64,000 nucleotides of DNA from Burkholderia territorii (GCF_902833055.1 NZ_CADFEJ010000001.1:434001-498000), one strand, 5' to 3'; positions 26,691 through 36,614 are shown, counted from the stretch's first letter. The notes: a model not told the origin generated them from the sequence alone. Numbers and translations are program-made.

Positions 26691-27932
26691 ATGGATCTCG
26701 CGCTCACCGATGAACAGGCGATGATCCGCGACGCGGCTGCCGACGTGCTCGCCGAACGCAGCGCATCCGCCGACGTGCGCCGCGCGCTCGAGCAATCTGC
26801 CGGCCGCGATGACGCCTTGTGGGCCGCGCTCGCGGGCGAGCTCGGCTGGAACGCGCTCGCGCTGCCGGAAGCGGCGGGCGGCCTCGGGCTCGGCGCGGTC
26901 GAACAGACGCTGTTGATGGAGCAACTCGGCCGGCGCATCGCGTGCGTGCCGTATTTCCCGACCGCGTGCCTGGCCGCGACCGCGCTGGCGAGCTGCTCCG
27001 ACGCGCCGCTCGCGGCCGGCTGGCTCGCGAAGATCGCCGAAGGTGCATGCAGCGCGACGCTGGCATTGCCGTTCGAGTTGCCGGCCGGCGCGGGGCGGCT
27101 GCCCGTCGCCGCCGAAGAAGCGGCGGGCGGCTACGCGCTGTCCGGCACGATCGAACAGGCGATCGACGGCGCGCGCGCCGACCTGCTGCTGATTCCCGCC
27201 CGGATCGCGAACGAAGGGCGGTCGATCGGCCTGTTCGCGATCGACGTTGCGACGGCGCCCGGCCTGCGCATCACGCCGCTCGACACGCTTGACGCGACGC
27301 GGCCGATCGCGCGCATCGTCCTCGACGAAATCCGCGTGAACCGCGAGGCACTGTTCGCCTGCGGCACCGTCGCCGCACAGGTGCTGGAGCGCGCCGCATG
27401 GTTCGCGGCGCTCGCGCTGGCCGCCGAACAGCTCGGCGGCGCGCAGCAATGTCTCGATCTGACGCTCGACTACACGGGCCAGCGCGTGCAGTTCGGCCGC
27501 GCGATCGCGTCGTTCCAGGCCGTCAAGCATCGCTGCGCGCAGATGATGGTGCTGATCGAATCCGCGCGCTCGGCGGTGCTCGGCGCCGCGCACGCATGGG
27601 ATGCGCAAGCGGGCGGCGTGGCGCCGGGCGCTGCGCTGCGCGGCGACATCGCGGCCGCGAAGGCCGCCGCGAACGACGCATACGCGTTCTGCGCGCAGGA
27701 AGCGATTCAGTTGCACGGCGGTGTCGGCTTTACGTGGGAATACGACCCGCATCTCTATTTCAAGCGCGCGCAGGCGTCGCTCGCGCAGTTCGGCAGCACG
27801 CCGCAACTGCTCGAATGGATCGCACGCCATGCGATCGACAACGGCACGTCGCGGCACGACGCGGTACCGGCATCGCTGCATGCATCGATGGCCACGCGTC
27901 CATCCGCCGCGCGTACGGGAGCGCTCCAATGA
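26691..27932 (+). CDS. Acyl-CoA dehydrogenase subunit, second pair (FAD-motif type)
   Basis: A 413-residue acyl-CoA dehydrogenase. The FAD site DYTGQRVQFGRAIASFQAVKH and the helix EAIQLHGGVGFTWEYDPHLYFKR are clear. A short linker with many alanines precedes the C-terminal tail. It is the counterpart of ipdE2 and should pair with the next gene product, like FadE31-33 in mycobacteria. It starts 3 bases after the SDR stop and overlaps the following gene by 4 bases. Likely role: later dehydrogenation of the methyl-oxo-octanedioyl-CoA chain. Substrate is inferred from context only. Confidence 0.82.
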   Translation: MDLALTDEQAMIRDAAADVLAERSASADVRRALEQSAGRDDALWAALAGELGWNALALPEAAGGLGLGAVEQTLLMEQLGRRIACVPYFPTACLAATALASCSDAPLAAGWLAKIAEGACSATLALPFELPAGAGRLPVAAEEAAGGYALSGTIEQAIDGARADLLLIPARIANEGRSIGLFAIDVATAPGLRITPLDTLDATRPIARIVLDEIRVNREALFACGTVAAQVLERAAWFAALALAAEQLGGAQQCLDLTLDYTGQRVQFGRAIASFQAVKHRCAQMMVLIESARSAVLGAAHAWDAQAGGVAPGAALRGDIAAAKAAANDAYAFCAQEAIQLHGGVGFTWEYDPHLYFKRAQASLAQFGSTPQLLEWIARHAIDNGTSRHDAVPASLHASMATRPSAARTGALQ

Positions 27933-29131
27933 ACAGCGAAACACGCGAACAGCAATTGCGGCACGAAGTCGGCGACTGGGTGCGCTTGCACCTGACCGGC
28001 GACTTCGCGTGCCTGAAATACCGCGGCGGCCCCGGCGACGAGGAGGCGTTTCCGGAACTGCGCAAGGCGTGGGAACGGGAATTGGCGCAGGGCGGCTGGA
28101 CCGGCCTCGGCTGGCCGACCGACGCAGGCGGCCGCGGCTTCACGGTCGCCGAGCAGGTGATCTTCCACGAGGAATACGCGCGCGCCGGCGGCCCGGGCCG
28201 GATGGGCCATATCGGCGAAGGGCTGCTCGGGCCGACGCTCGTCGCGTGCGGCACCGACGACCAGCGCGCGCGCTTCCTGCCCGGGATTCTCGCCGGCACG
28301 CAGTTCTGGTGCCAGGGCTACTCGGAGCCGGGTGCGGGCTCCGATCTCGCGAACGTGCGCACGCGTGCGGAGCGGGATGCCGACGGCGCCTGGCGCGTGC
28401 ATGGCCAGAAGGTGTGGACGTCGCTCGCGCACGATTCCGACTGGATCTTCGTGCTCGCGCGTACCGATCCGGCGTCGACGGGCAACAAGGGGCTGTCGTT
28501 CCTGCTGATGCCGCTTGACCAGCCGGGTATCGAGATCCGCCCGATCCGGCAGCTCAACGGCGGCGCCGAATTCAACGAAGTGTTCTTCGACGGCGCGCGC
28601 GCGCAGGCACGCGACCTGGTCGGCGCGCCCGGCGACGGCTGGCGGATCGCGATGACGCTGCTCGGCTTCGAGCGCGGGATGTCGACGCTCGGCCAGCAGA
28701 TGCAGTTCGTGCGTGAACTCGAATGGGTGATCGAGGCCGCGCGTGAATCGGGCGCCGATCGCGACCCGGTGCTGCGCCAGCGCATCGGCCGCGCGTGGGC
28801 CGGGCTGCGCGTGATGCGCTACAACGCGCTGCGGATGCTGTCCGGCGCGGACTACGCGAACGGCGGCGCCACCGCGCCGCTGCGACGCGAGGCGCTGATC
28901 TACAAGTATTTCTGGTCGAACTGGCACCGCGACCTCGGCCAGCTCGCGATGGATGCGCTCGGGCCGCGTGCGAACGTGATCGATCCGGGCGACGAAAAGC
29001 TCACCCATCTGCAGCGCGTGTTCCTGTTCTCCCGTGCGGACACGATCTACGCCGGCACCAACGAAATCCAGCTCAACATCATGGCCGAGCGCGGGCTCGG
29101 CATGCCCAGGGAACCACGAGGCACCGCATGA
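27929..29131 (+). CDS. Acyl-CoA dehydrogenase subunit, second pair (FadE31-like)
   Basis: A 400-residue acyl-CoA dehydrogenase similar in outline to the IpdE1 homologue: GYSEPGAGSDLANVRT, VHGQKVWTSLAHDSDW, RQLNGGAEFNEVFFDG, GFERGMST, and a C-terminal YAGTNEIQLNIMAERGLGMP. Like that protein it lacks the RxxFG FAD motif, so it needs the preceding gene product. The ATG overlaps the previous stop (ATGA), and the stop overlaps ipdF in the same way; stoichiometric translation is suggested. Two such pairs in one operon point to two desaturation steps. Confidence 0.82.
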   Translation: MNSETREQQLRHEVGDWVRLHLTGDFACLKYRGGPGDEEAFPELRKAWERELAQGGWTGLGWPTDAGGRGFTVAEQVIFHEEYARAGGPGRMGHIGEGLLGPTLVACGTDDQRARFLPGILAGTQFWCQGYSEPGAGSDLANVRTRAERDADGAWRVHGQKVWTSLAHDSDWIFVLARTDPASTGNKGLSFLLMPLDQPGIEIRPIRQLNGGAEFNEVFFDGARAQARDLVGAPGDGWRIAMTLLGFERGMSTLGQQMQFVRELEWVIEAARESGADRDPVLRQRIGRAWAGLRVMRYNALRMLSGADYANGGATAPLRREALIYKYFWSNWHRDLGQLAMDALGPRANVIDPGDEKLTHLQRVFLFSRADTIYAGTNEIQLNIMAERGLGMPREPRGTA

Positions 29132-29928
29132 CCGAACCCCAGATCCAGAAAGCGCCCGCGTACGTGCCGGGCCACCAGCTGCTCGCCGGCAAATCGGTGC
29201 TGATCACGGCCGCCGCGGGCGCCGGCATCGGCTTCGCGGCCGCGCGCCGCTGCGCGGAGGAAGGCTGCCGCGCGCTGTTCATCTCCGACATCCACGAGAA
29301 ACGCCTCGAACAGGCAGTCCAGACGCTGCGCGCCGAAACGGGCCTGCAGCAGGTCTTCGGCCGCCTGTGCAACGTCGCGGCCGAGGACGACGTGCAGGCG
29401 CTCGTGGCCGACGCCCAGGACCGGCTCGACGGCGTCGACGTACTGATCAACAACGCCGGGCTCGGCGGCGCGCGACGCATCGTCGAAATGGACGATGCCG
29501 AATGGTCGCGGGTGATCGACATTAGCCTGACCGGGACGTTCCGGATGACGCGCGCGATGCTGCCGCACATGCAGGCCCGCGGCCGCGGCGCGATCGTCAA
29601 CAACGCATCGGTGCTCGGCTGGCGTGCGCAGGCGGAACAGGCGCACTACGCGGCGGCGAAGGCGGGCGTGATGGCGCTCACGCGCTGCGCGGCGCTCGAG
29701 GCGTCGCCTTACGGCGTGCGCATCAACGCGGTCGCGCCGAGCATCGCGATGCACGATTTTCTGAAGAAGTCGGCCCCGGCCGACCTGTTGAATCAACTGG
29801 CGTCGCGCGAAGCCTTCGGGCGCGCCGCCGAAGTCTGGGAGGTCGCGAACGTGATGGTGTTCCTTGCAAGCGATTACGCGTCGTACATGACGGGCGAAGT
29901 GCTGTCGGTCAGCAGCCAGCACGCATGA
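29128..29928 (+). CDS. ipdF: IpdF-like 5-hydroxy-HIP-CoA dehydrogenase (SDR)
   Basis: A 266-residue SDR that matches M. tuberculosis IpdF over nearly its full length: [62 protein letters not shown] (Ser, Tyr and Lys in place), [13 protein letters not shown], and [18 protein letters not shown]. IpdF oxidises the 5-hydroxy group of the C/D-ring CoA thioester, allowing ring C processing. It overlaps both neighbours with ATGA junctions. Of the five intact SDRs in the window this one has the clearest assignment. Confidence 0.92.
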   Translation: MTEPQIQKAPAYVPGHQLLAGKSVLITAAAGAGIGFAAARRCAEEGCRALFISDIHEKRLEQAVQTLRAETGLQQVFGRLCNVAAEDDVQALVADAQDRLDGVDVLINNAGLGGARRIVEMDDAEWSRVIDISLTGTFRMTRAMLPHMQARGRGAIVNNASVLGWRAQAEQAHYAAAKAGVMALTRCAALEASPYGVRINAVAPSIAMHDFLKKSAPADLLNQLASREAFGRAAEVWEVANVMVFLASDYASYMTGEVLSVSSQHA

Positions 29929-30413
29929 TGGAGACGACTCTCGACCCCGTGCGCGCGACGCCTCGCGTGTTCGCGCATCCCGGCGAACTCGCGGCGGCCG
30001 TCGGCGAAACGCTCGGCGCGAGCGCGTGGCTCACGATCGACCAGATCCGCATCGACGGTTTCGCCGACGCGACGGGCGATCACCAGTGGGTGCACGTCGA
30101 TCCGATCCGCGCGAAGGACGGCCCGTTCGGCGCGTGCATCGCGCACGGCTACCTGACGCTGTCGCTCGTCAATCATTTCCTGCCACAGATCGTACGCATC
30201 GACGGCGCGCGGCTCGGCGTCAACTATGGCTGCGACAGGATCCGCTTCCCGGCCCCGGTGAAGGTCGGTGCACGCGTGCGCGGCGTCGGCGAGCTGCTCC
30301 GTGTCGAGCCGCTCGACGGCGGCGTGCAGGCGTGGATCCGCGTGACCGTCGAGATCGAAGGCGAAGGCAAGCCCGGCTGCGTTGCCGACACCATCAGCCG
30401 TTACACCTTCTAG
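29925..30413 (+). CDS. MaoC-like (R)-enoyl-CoA hydratase
   Basis: A 162-residue hot-dog-fold protein. The hydratase-2 signature is visible: [18 protein letters not shown] with catalytic Asp and His, then [16 protein letters not shown]. These residues indicate an active enoyl-CoA hydratase giving (R)-3-hydroxyacyl-CoA. ATG at 29925 overlaps the ipdF stop; ATG at 29928 is possible. The product could be oxidised by the SDR at 25809 and cleaved by the thiolase at 30437. Mycobacterial steroid operons use paired MaoC domains for side chains, but a single-domain enzyme like this one is common in fatty-acid routes too. Confidence 0.82.
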   Translation: MMETTLDPVRATPRVFAHPGELAAAVGETLGASAWLTIDQIRIDGFADATGDHQWVHVDPIRAKDGPFGACIAHGYLTLSLVNHFLPQIVRIDGARLGVNYGCDRIRFPAPVKVGARVRGVGELLRVEPLDGGVQAWIRVTVEIEGEGKPGCVADTISRYTF

Positions 30414-30436
30414 ATTCGGATTCGGAGAGCCACCTC

Positions 30437-31642
30437 ATGGAAGACGCAGTCATCGTTTCCGTCGCCCGCACGCCGATCGGCAAGGCGTTTCGCGGCATGT
30501 TCAACGACACCGAGGCACCCGCGCTGGGCGGCCACGTCGTGCGCGCCGCGCTCGAACGCGCGGGCGTCGCGCCGGCCGACGTCGACGACGTGCTGATCGG
30601 CTGCGCCGCGCAGCAGGGCACGCAGGGCTACAACATCGGCCGCCTGTCGGCCGCGGCGGCCGGGCTGCCGGCATCGGTGCCCGGCATGTCGATCGACCGC
30701 ATGTGTTCGTCGGGCCTGATGTCGATCGCGAGCGCGGCGCGCAGCATCGGCGCGGGCGATGCGCGGATCGTCGTCGCGGGCGGCGTCGAATCGATCTCGC
30801 TCACGCAGAACAAGCACAAGAACGGCTATCGCGCGCGTTCGCAGGCCGTGCTCGATCACCAGCCGGCCGCGTACATGGCGATGATGGAAACCGCCGAGAT
30901 CGTGTCGCGCCGCTACGGGATCTCGCGCGCCGCGCAGGACGAATTCGCGCTGCAGAGCCACCAGCGCACGGCCGATGCGCAGGCGGCCGGCCGCTTCGAC
31001 GCGGAAATCGCGCCGCTCGACGTGACGCGCGCGCTGTTCGACAAGGAAGGCAACCCGAGCGGCCACGAGGCCGTGCGCGCGGCGCGCGACGAAGGCGTGC
31101 GCGCCGATACGACGGCCGAGCGGCTCGCGGGTCTCAAGCCGTCGTGGAGCGGCGGCAAGGTCGTCGAGCAGGGCGAGTTCGTGACGGCCGGCAATGCGTC
31201 GCAGCTGTCGGACGGCGCGGCGGCGGTCGTCGTGATGTCGCGCGCCGAGGCCGCGCGTCGCGGGCTCGCGCCGCTCGGCACGTTCCGCGGGCTGGCCGTG
31301 GCCGGCTGCGAGCCCGACGAAATGGGCATCGGCCCGGTGTTCGCGATTCCGAAGCTGCTGGCGCGCTTCGGGATGACCGTGCGCGACGTCGGGCTGTGGG
31401 AGCTGAACGAGGCGTTCGCGTGCCAGGCGCTGTATTGCCGGGACACGCTTGGCATTCCAAATGAACGGCTGAACGTCGACGGCGGCGCGATCGCGCTCGG
31501 CCACCCGTTCGGGATGTCGGGCACGCGGATGACGATGCACGCGCTGCTCGAAGGCGCGCGCCGCGGCGTGCGGCATGCGGTCGTGACGATGTGCATCGGC
31601 GGCGGGATGGGTGCCGCCGCGTTGTTCGAGGTCGGCGCGTAA
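30437..31642 (+). CDS. Second thiolase (acetyl-CoA acetyltransferase family)
   Basis: A 401-residue thiolase with all catalytic parts: Cys90 in [33 protein letters not shown] and TMCIGGGMG. It ends the operon; 168 bases follow before the next gene. Its sequence is closer to generic degradative thiolases than the FadA6 homologue at 24616. It likely releases acetyl- or propionyl-CoA in the last rounds of C/D-ring degradation. The ATG at 30437 has GGAGAG about 7 bases upstream. Confidence 0.85.
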   Translation: MEDAVIVSVARTPIGKAFRGMFNDTEAPALGGHVVRAALERAGVAPADVDDVLIGCAAQQGTQGYNIGRLSAAAAGLPASVPGMSIDRMCSSGLMSIASAARSIGAGDARIVVAGGVESISLTQNKHKNGYRARSQAVLDHQPAAYMAMMETAEIVSRRYGISRAAQDEFALQSHQRTADAQAAGRFDAEIAPLDVTRALFDKEGNPSGHEAVRAARDEGVRADTTAERLAGLKPSWSGGKVVEQGEFVTAGNASQLSDGAAAVVVMSRAEAARRGLAPLGTFRGLAVAGCEPDEMGIGPVFAIPKLLARFGMTVRDVGLWELNEAFACQALYCRDTLGIPNERLNVDGGAIALGHPFGMSGTRMTMHALLEGARRGVRHAVVTMCIGGGMGAAALFEVGA

Positions 31643-31810
31643 CGGCATTCGACGCAGCCGCACCGGCAGCCGCACCGACAGCCCGGTTCGGCCGCCATCC
31701 ATTCGGAACCATGCGAGGCCGCGGCAACGACCGGCGGCCCGGAGACTTGCAGCGGCAGGGCGCGCGCGTCGGCGCGGGCCCCGGCCGATTGCCAGGACAG
31801 GAGACAACCG

Positions 31811-32770
31811 ATGAAACGTACCTTGCCAGGACTCGCGATGTCGGCGCTCGTGCTCGGCGCCGCGCTGTTCGCGTTTTCGCCGCGCCCGCTGCCGGCGTTC
31901 CCGGTCACCGCGATCCACGCGGACCGCCTGCAGATCAACGGGCTCGCCCGCGCCGGCGCGCGCGTCGTCGCGGTGGGCGAGCGCGGCGTGATCCTGCTGA
32001 GCGACGATGCGGGCCGCCGCTGGCGCCCGGCGTCGGTCACGCCCGATCAGGGCTCGACGCTCACGCAGGTGAGCTTCGTCACGCCGACGCTCGGCATCGC
32101 GGTCGGCCACGACGGCCGGATCGTGCGCAGCGACGATGCGGGCGTGCACTGGCGCGAGGTCCACGTCGACCACGCGCATTCCGATCCGCTGCTGTCCGTG
32201 TGGGGCAGCGCGAACGGCCCGCTGTTCGCGGCCGGCAGTTTCGGCCAGCTGCTGCGCTCGGACGATGCCGGGCTCACGTGGCAGCCGTTGAAGACCCAGG
32301 CCGGCGACCGCCACCTGAACGCGATCGTCGGCGACGGCCACGGCAACCTGCTGATCGCGGGCGAGAGCGGCACGCTGCTGCGCTCGACCGACGGCGGCGC
32401 CACCTGGGACAAGCTGCCGTCGCCGTATGCAGGCTCGCTGTTCGGCGCGCTGATGCTCGCCAACGGCGACTGGGTCGCGTACGGCATGCGCGGCAACGTG
32501 CTGCGCAGCACCGATCGCGGCGCGACCTGGACGCACGTCGACAGCCACGTGCCGGTGTCGTACTTCGGCGCGACGCAGCTCGCCGACGGCGAACTCGTGC
32601 TGGTCGGGCAGGGCGGCGCGATCGTCGCGTCGCGCGACGGCGACGTGACCTTCGACGTGCGCAAGCTCGGCGGCGTGCAGAGTCTCGCGGCCGTGCTCGA
32701 CATGGGCCGCGGCGCGCTGCTGCTCGGCGGCGAGGCCGGCGTCGCGCCGCTCGCCGCGTCGCCGTCCTGA
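31811..32770 (+). CDS. YCF48/BNR-repeat periplasmic protein
   Basis: A 319-residue exported beta-propeller. The N-terminus MKRTLPGLAMSALVLGAALFAF is an uncleaved or cleaved signal segment. At least five repeats of the form LLSDDAGRRWRP / IVRSDDAGVHWREV / LLRSDDAGLTWQP / LLRSTDGGATWDK / VLRSTDRGATWTHV follow, each with an Asp-box (S-x-D-x-G-x-x-W). Proteins of this type are often encoded next to MMPL pumps and DUF1302/DUF1329 genes in operons for hydrophobic compounds. It precedes the MMPL gene by 93 bases and is probably its periplasmic partner. Its biochemical role is not known. Confidence 0.82.
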   Translation: MKRTLPGLAMSALVLGAALFAFSPRPLPAFPVTAIHADRLQINGLARAGARVVAVGERGVILLSDDAGRRWRPASVTPDQGSTLTQVSFVTPTLGIAVGHDGRIVRSDDAGVHWREVHVDHAHSDPLLSVWGSANGPLFAAGSFGQLLRSDDAGLTWQPLKTQAGDRHLNAIVGDGHGNLLIAGESGTLLRSTDGGATWDKLPSPYAGSLFGALMLANGDWVAYGMRGNVLRSTDRGATWTHVDSHVPVSYFGATQLADGELVLVGQGGAIVASRDGDVTFDVRKLGGVQSLAAVLDMGRGALLLGGEAGVAPLAASPS

Positions 32771-32863
32771 TGCGCGGCGGCTGCGATTGCCGCCGCCCGT
32801 ATCCGTTCGCCGCGCTGCGCCGATCCGCATCGTCCGTCCCGTCCGTCCCGACCCGAGAAATCC

Positions 32864-35341
32864 ATGAACGACCTGTCACGCTCCACCGAAGCCGTTCCCG
32901 CGTCGCGCCTCGCCGCGTTCGTCGAGCGCTGCGCCGACACGATCATCCGGCAGCGCCGCCTGCTGATGCTGCTGTGCGTCGCGGTGACGCTCGCGCTCGG
33001 CCTGTCCGCGACGCGCCTGAAGCTCGATCCGGGCTTCAACAAGATGATTCCGATGCAGCATCCGTACATGCAGGTGTTCGAGCGCTACGCGGGCGCGTTC
33101 CCGGGCGCGAACACGATCCTCGTCAGCCTGCGCTGGAAGGGCGACGGCGACATCTACAACCAGGTCTTCATGGACGCACTGCGCCACGCGACCGACGACG
33201 TGTTCTTCATCCCCGGCGTCAACCGCTCGCGCGTGTTCTCGCTGTTCACGCCGAACGTCCATTACACGGAAGTGACCGAAGCCGGCTTTCGCGGCGACGT
33301 GGTCGTGCCCGGTCAGTTCTCGAGCGCGAACCCGGGCGATCTCGCGAAGGTGCGCGGCAACGTCGCGCGCTCGGGGCAGATCGGCCGGCTGGTCGGCAAC
33401 GACCTGAAGTCGGCGCTGATCCGCGCGGAACTGCGCGAGACCGATCCGGCCACCGGCAAGCGGCTCGACTACAGCGCGGTCGCGCGCCAGCTCGAGGACA
33501 TCCGCACGCGCTACGCGAAGCAGGGCATCGACGTGAACATCATCGGCTTCGCGAAGCTGGTGGGCGACGTCGAGGCCGGTATCGCCGGCGTGATGGCGTT
33601 CTTCGCGCTGGCGTTCCTGGTGACGGCCGCGCTGCTGTTCGCCTATACGCGCTCGCTGAAGACCACCGTGCTGGCACTCGTCGTCGCGCTGCTGCCGGTC
33701 GTGTGGCTGCTCGGCGCGCTGCCGCTGCTCGGGCTCGGCATCGATCCGATGTCGATCCTCGTGCCGTTCCTGATCTTCTCGATCGGCGTGTCGCACGCGG
33801 TGCAGATGACCAACGCGTGGAAGCAGGCGCTGGTGCGCGGCGCGTCGTCGGTCGACGCCGCGCGCGACGCGTTCCGCAAGCTGTTCGTGCCGGGCACGGT
33901 CGCGCTGCTGACCAACGCGCTCGGCTTCATGGTGATCATGCGGATCCGGATCGACATCGTGCGCGAGCTCGGCATTACCGCGTGCCTGGGCGTGCTGCTG
34001 ATGATCGTCACCAACAAGGTGTTCCTGCCGATCCTGCTGTCGTACACGCGCCTCGAGCGCGGCACGCTGGCGCGCGCACAGCGCACGGCCGCCGCGGGCG
34101 GCAGCGGGAAGTGGTCGCGCTTCGCGGTGTTCGCGCGGCCCGCGCCGGCGCTCGGCGTGTTCGCCGTGGCGCTCGCGCTGCTCGCATACGGCACGCTCGA
34201 GTCGCGCAGGCTGGAGATCGGCGACATCGGCACCGGCGCGCCGGAGCTGCGCGCGAACTCGCGCTACAACATCGACAACGCGGCGATCACGCATCAGTAC
34301 AACATCGGCGTCGACGTGCTGTCGGTGATCGTCGAGACGACCGGCTTCGACGACGCGTGCCTGCATTACCCGGTGATGAGCGCGATCGAGAAGTTCGAGA
34401 TGAACATGCGCGGCGTGGCCGGCGTGCAGTCGGTGACGAGCGTCGCGTCGCAGGGCAAGGTGTTCATCGCCGCGTTCAACGAAGGCAACCCGCGCTGGGC
34501 CGCGCTGCCGCGCTCGAGCGAAGGGCTCACGCAGGGCTCCAACGCGTTCGACCCCGACAACGGGATGAACACCGCGAACTGCAAGGCGATCCAGGTGTTG
34601 ATCTACACGCAGAACCACGAAGGCACGACCATCGCGCACATCGTCGACGAGATCAAGCGCTTCGCGGCCGAGAACCCGACGCCGAACGTCGCGTTCCGGC
34701 TCGCGGGCGGCAACGTCGGCGTGATGGCCGCGACCAACGAGGCGGTCGGCGACGCGGAGGTCGCGATGCTGCTGTCGATCTTCGGCGCGATCGCGCTGCT
34801 CTGCGCGGTCACGTTCCGCTCGTGGCGCGCGGTGCTGTGCATCATCGTGCCGCTCACGCTGGTGTCGATCCTGTGCAACGCGGTGATGGCGCGGCTCGGC
34901 ATCGGACTGAAGGTCGCGACGCTGCCGGTGATCACGCTCGGCGTGGGCGTCGGTGTCGACTACGGGATCTACCTGTACGAACGCCTGCAGCACGACATCC
35001 GCCACGGCGCGACGCTGCCGGACGCATTCGCCGATGCGATGCGCCAGCGCGGCACCGCGGCGCTGTTTACCGCCGTCACGATGTTCATCGGCGTCGGCAC
35101 GTGGGCATTCTCCGCGCTGAAGTTCCAGGTCGACATGGGCGTGCTGCTCGCATTCATGTTCCTCGTGAACCTGTTCGGCGCGGTGTTCCTGCTGCCCGCG
35201 CTGGCCGCATGGCTCGGCGTCGAGCGCGCCGAGCGCCGCGTGTCGCGCGCGCCGCAGCCGGCATCGCCGCAGGCCGCGCCCGCATCCGCACCCGCGCTCA
35301 AGCCGGCGCGCACGCTCGAACCCGGCAATCCGGTGCGCTGA
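32864..35341 (+). CDS. MMPL/RND-family transporter (HAE3-like)
   Basis: An 825-residue inner-membrane transporter with two-fold internal repeat. Each half has one helix (VAVTLALGLSATRL; ALALLAYGTL), a large periplasmic domain, then five helices. RND landmarks include PVVWLLGALPLLGLGIDPMSILVPFLIFSIGVSHAVQ and LGVGVGVDYGIYLYERL with GD-type residues for proton coupling. It lacks the third periplasmic-adaptor features of drug pumps and resembles lipid/hopanoid exporters and MmpL-type transporters. With YCF48, DUF1302 and DUF1329 it may carry steroids between membranes; the direction is not known. The gene is followed by kshA after 70 bases, implying one operon. Confidence 0.85.
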   Translation: MNDLSRSTEAVPASRLAAFVERCADTIIRQRRLLMLLCVAVTLALGLSATRLKLDPGFNKMIPMQHPYMQVFERYAGAFPGANTILVSLRWKGDGDIYNQVFMDALRHATDDVFFIPGVNRSRVFSLFTPNVHYTEVTEAGFRGDVVVPGQFSSANPGDLAKVRGNVARSGQIGRLVGNDLKSALIRAELRETDPATGKRLDYSAVARQLEDIRTRYAKQGIDVNIIGFAKLVGDVEAGIAGVMAFFALAFLVTAALLFAYTRSLKTTVLALVVALLPVVWLLGALPLLGLGIDPMSILVPFLIFSIGVSHAVQMTNAWKQALVRGASSVDAARDAFRKLFVPGTVALLTNALGFMVIMRIRIDIVRELGITACLGVLLMIVTNKVFLPILLSYTRLERGTLARAQRTAAAGGSGKWSRFAVFARPAPALGVFAVALALLAYGTLESRRLEIGDIGTGAPELRANSRYNIDNAAITHQYNIGVDVLSVIVETTGFDDACLHYPVMSAIEKFEMNMRGVAGVQSVTSVASQGKVFIAAFNEGNPRWAALPRSSEGLTQGSNAFDPDNGMNTANCKAIQVLIYTQNHEGTTIAHIVDEIKRFAAENPTPNVAFRLAGGNVGVMAATNEAVGDAEVAMLLSIFGAIALLCAVTFRSWRAVLCIIVPLTLVSILCNAVMARLGIGLKVATLPVITLGVGVGVDYGIYLYERLQHDIRHGATLPDAFADAMRQRGTAALFTAVTMFIGVGTWAFSALKFQVDMGVLLAFMFLVNLFGAVFLLPALAAWLGVERAERRVSRAPQPASPQAAPASAPALKPARTLEPGNPVR

Positions 35342-35411
35342 GCGACACATCCCCCTTTTTTCCCGGTGCGCGGCGGGCCGCCGCGCGTTCCCCCAAGAGG
35401 AGTCAACCCGC

Positions 35412-36491
35412 ATGTCCGCACGCCCATACAAGATCGAAGCCCAGCCGCTCGCGCAGCGCTATGCGCGCGGCTGGCACTGCCTCGGGCTCGCCCGCGACTA
35501 CAAGGACGGCAAGCCGCATACGCTGAACATCTTCGGCCGCAAGCTCGCCGCGTTCGCCGATTCGACCGGCAGGATCAACGTCGTCGATGCGTATTGCCCG
35601 CACATGGGCGCCGACCTCAGCCTCGGCACGGTCGACGGCGACCATCTCGTCTGCCCGTTCCATGGCTGGGCCTGGAACGGCGAGGGGCAGTGCGCGTCCA
35701 TCCCGTACTGCAAGCGGATTCCGCCGAAGGCGCGCATCGGCGCGTGGCCGACTTGCGAGGAAAACAACCTGCTGTTCGTGTGGAACGACCCGGAAGGCAA
35801 TGCGCCGCCGCCGGAAGTCGCGATTCCGCGCCTCGACGTGTGCTTCTCCGACGAATGGTCGGACTGGGTGGTCGACAAGATGGTGATCCACGCGAATTGC
35901 CGCGAGCTGGTCGACAACATCTCGGACGTCGCGCACTTCGCGACCGTCCACCGCGCGCCGGTCGACTATTTCGCGAACCTGTTCGAAGGTCACAAGGCGA
36001 CGCAGCTGATGGTCGGCCGCAGCGAGAAGCTGGGCGGCGACAGCCTGACCGCGCTGTCGACGTATTTCGGGCCGGCCGTGCACATCACGCAGATGACGGG
36101 GCAGAGCGGCGGCCAGCCGATCCATTCGGTGCTGCTGAACTGCCACGTGCCGATCGACATGAACAGCTTCGAGCTGCGCTACGGCGTGATCGTGAAGAAG
36201 GTGGCCGGCCTGACCGACGAACAGAACATGGAGATCGCGAATGCGTACGTGAAGGAAGCGCAACGCGCGTTCTACGAGGACGTCGACATCTGGCACAGCA
36301 AGACGCGGATCGACAACCCGCTGCTGTGCGAAGGCGACGGGCCGCTGTACCAGATGCGCGACTGGTATTCGCAGTTCTACCTGGACGCGGCCGACGTGCG
36401 GCCGTCGAGCGTCGCGCGCAAGACGTTCGAGATGAAGATCCGCGACGGCGAGTCGCCGCCGGCGCTGCATCACGTATTCGAACCGCGGTAA
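35412..36491 (+). CDS. kshA: KshA-like 3-ketosteroid 9alpha-hydroxylase oxygenase
   Basis: A 359-residue Rieske non-haem iron oxygenase. The [2Fe-2S] ligands are Cys62/His64 (YCPHMGADLS) and Cys81/His84 (CPFHGW). The mononuclear iron histidines are His175 and His180 in NISDVAHFATVH. It matches KshA: RYARGWHCLGLARDYKDGKPH, FGRKLAAFAD, a TYFGPAVH segment, SVLLNCHVPIDMNSFEL, and EDVDIWHSKTRIDNPLLCEGDGPLYQMRDWYSQFY. KshA hydroxylates C9 of the steroid nucleus with electrons from KshB. The ATG is preceded by AAGAGGAG. It is 25 kb from kshB, so the two must be matched in expression through shared regulation. Confidence 0.93.
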   Translation: MSARPYKIEAQPLAQRYARGWHCLGLARDYKDGKPHTLNIFGRKLAAFADSTGRINVVDAYCPHMGADLSLGTVDGDHLVCPFHGWAWNGEGQCASIPYCKRIPPKARIGAWPTCEENNLLFVWNDPEGNAPPPEVAIPRLDVCFSDEWSDWVVDKMVIHANCRELVDNISDVAHFATVHRAPVDYFANLFEGHKATQLMVGRSEKLGGDSLTALSTYFGPAVHITQMTGQSGGQPIHSVLLNCHVPIDMNSFELRYGVIVKKVAGLTDEQNMEIANAYVKEAQRAFYEDVDIWHSKTRIDNPLLCEGDGPLYQMRDWYSQFYLDAADVRPSSVARKTFEMKIRDGESPPALHHVFEPR

Positions 36492-36614
36492 CGGCTCGCT
36501 ATTGGCGGCGAAGCGCGGTAAAAAGGGGGCGTACCGTTTCTCGCCCCGATTGCCGCGCACGCCCGCCACGCAAGGCGCACGCGCTGCCGTGCGCCTGCGT
36601 CGCACCGAAAGAGC

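Noticed and set aside
32876-35431. Very long open frames antisense to the MMPL gene and in its alternative forward frame
   Set aside because: High GC codon bias leaves opposing frames open; translations are Arg/His/Ala-rich with no family features, while the MMPL frame shows clear RND motifs.
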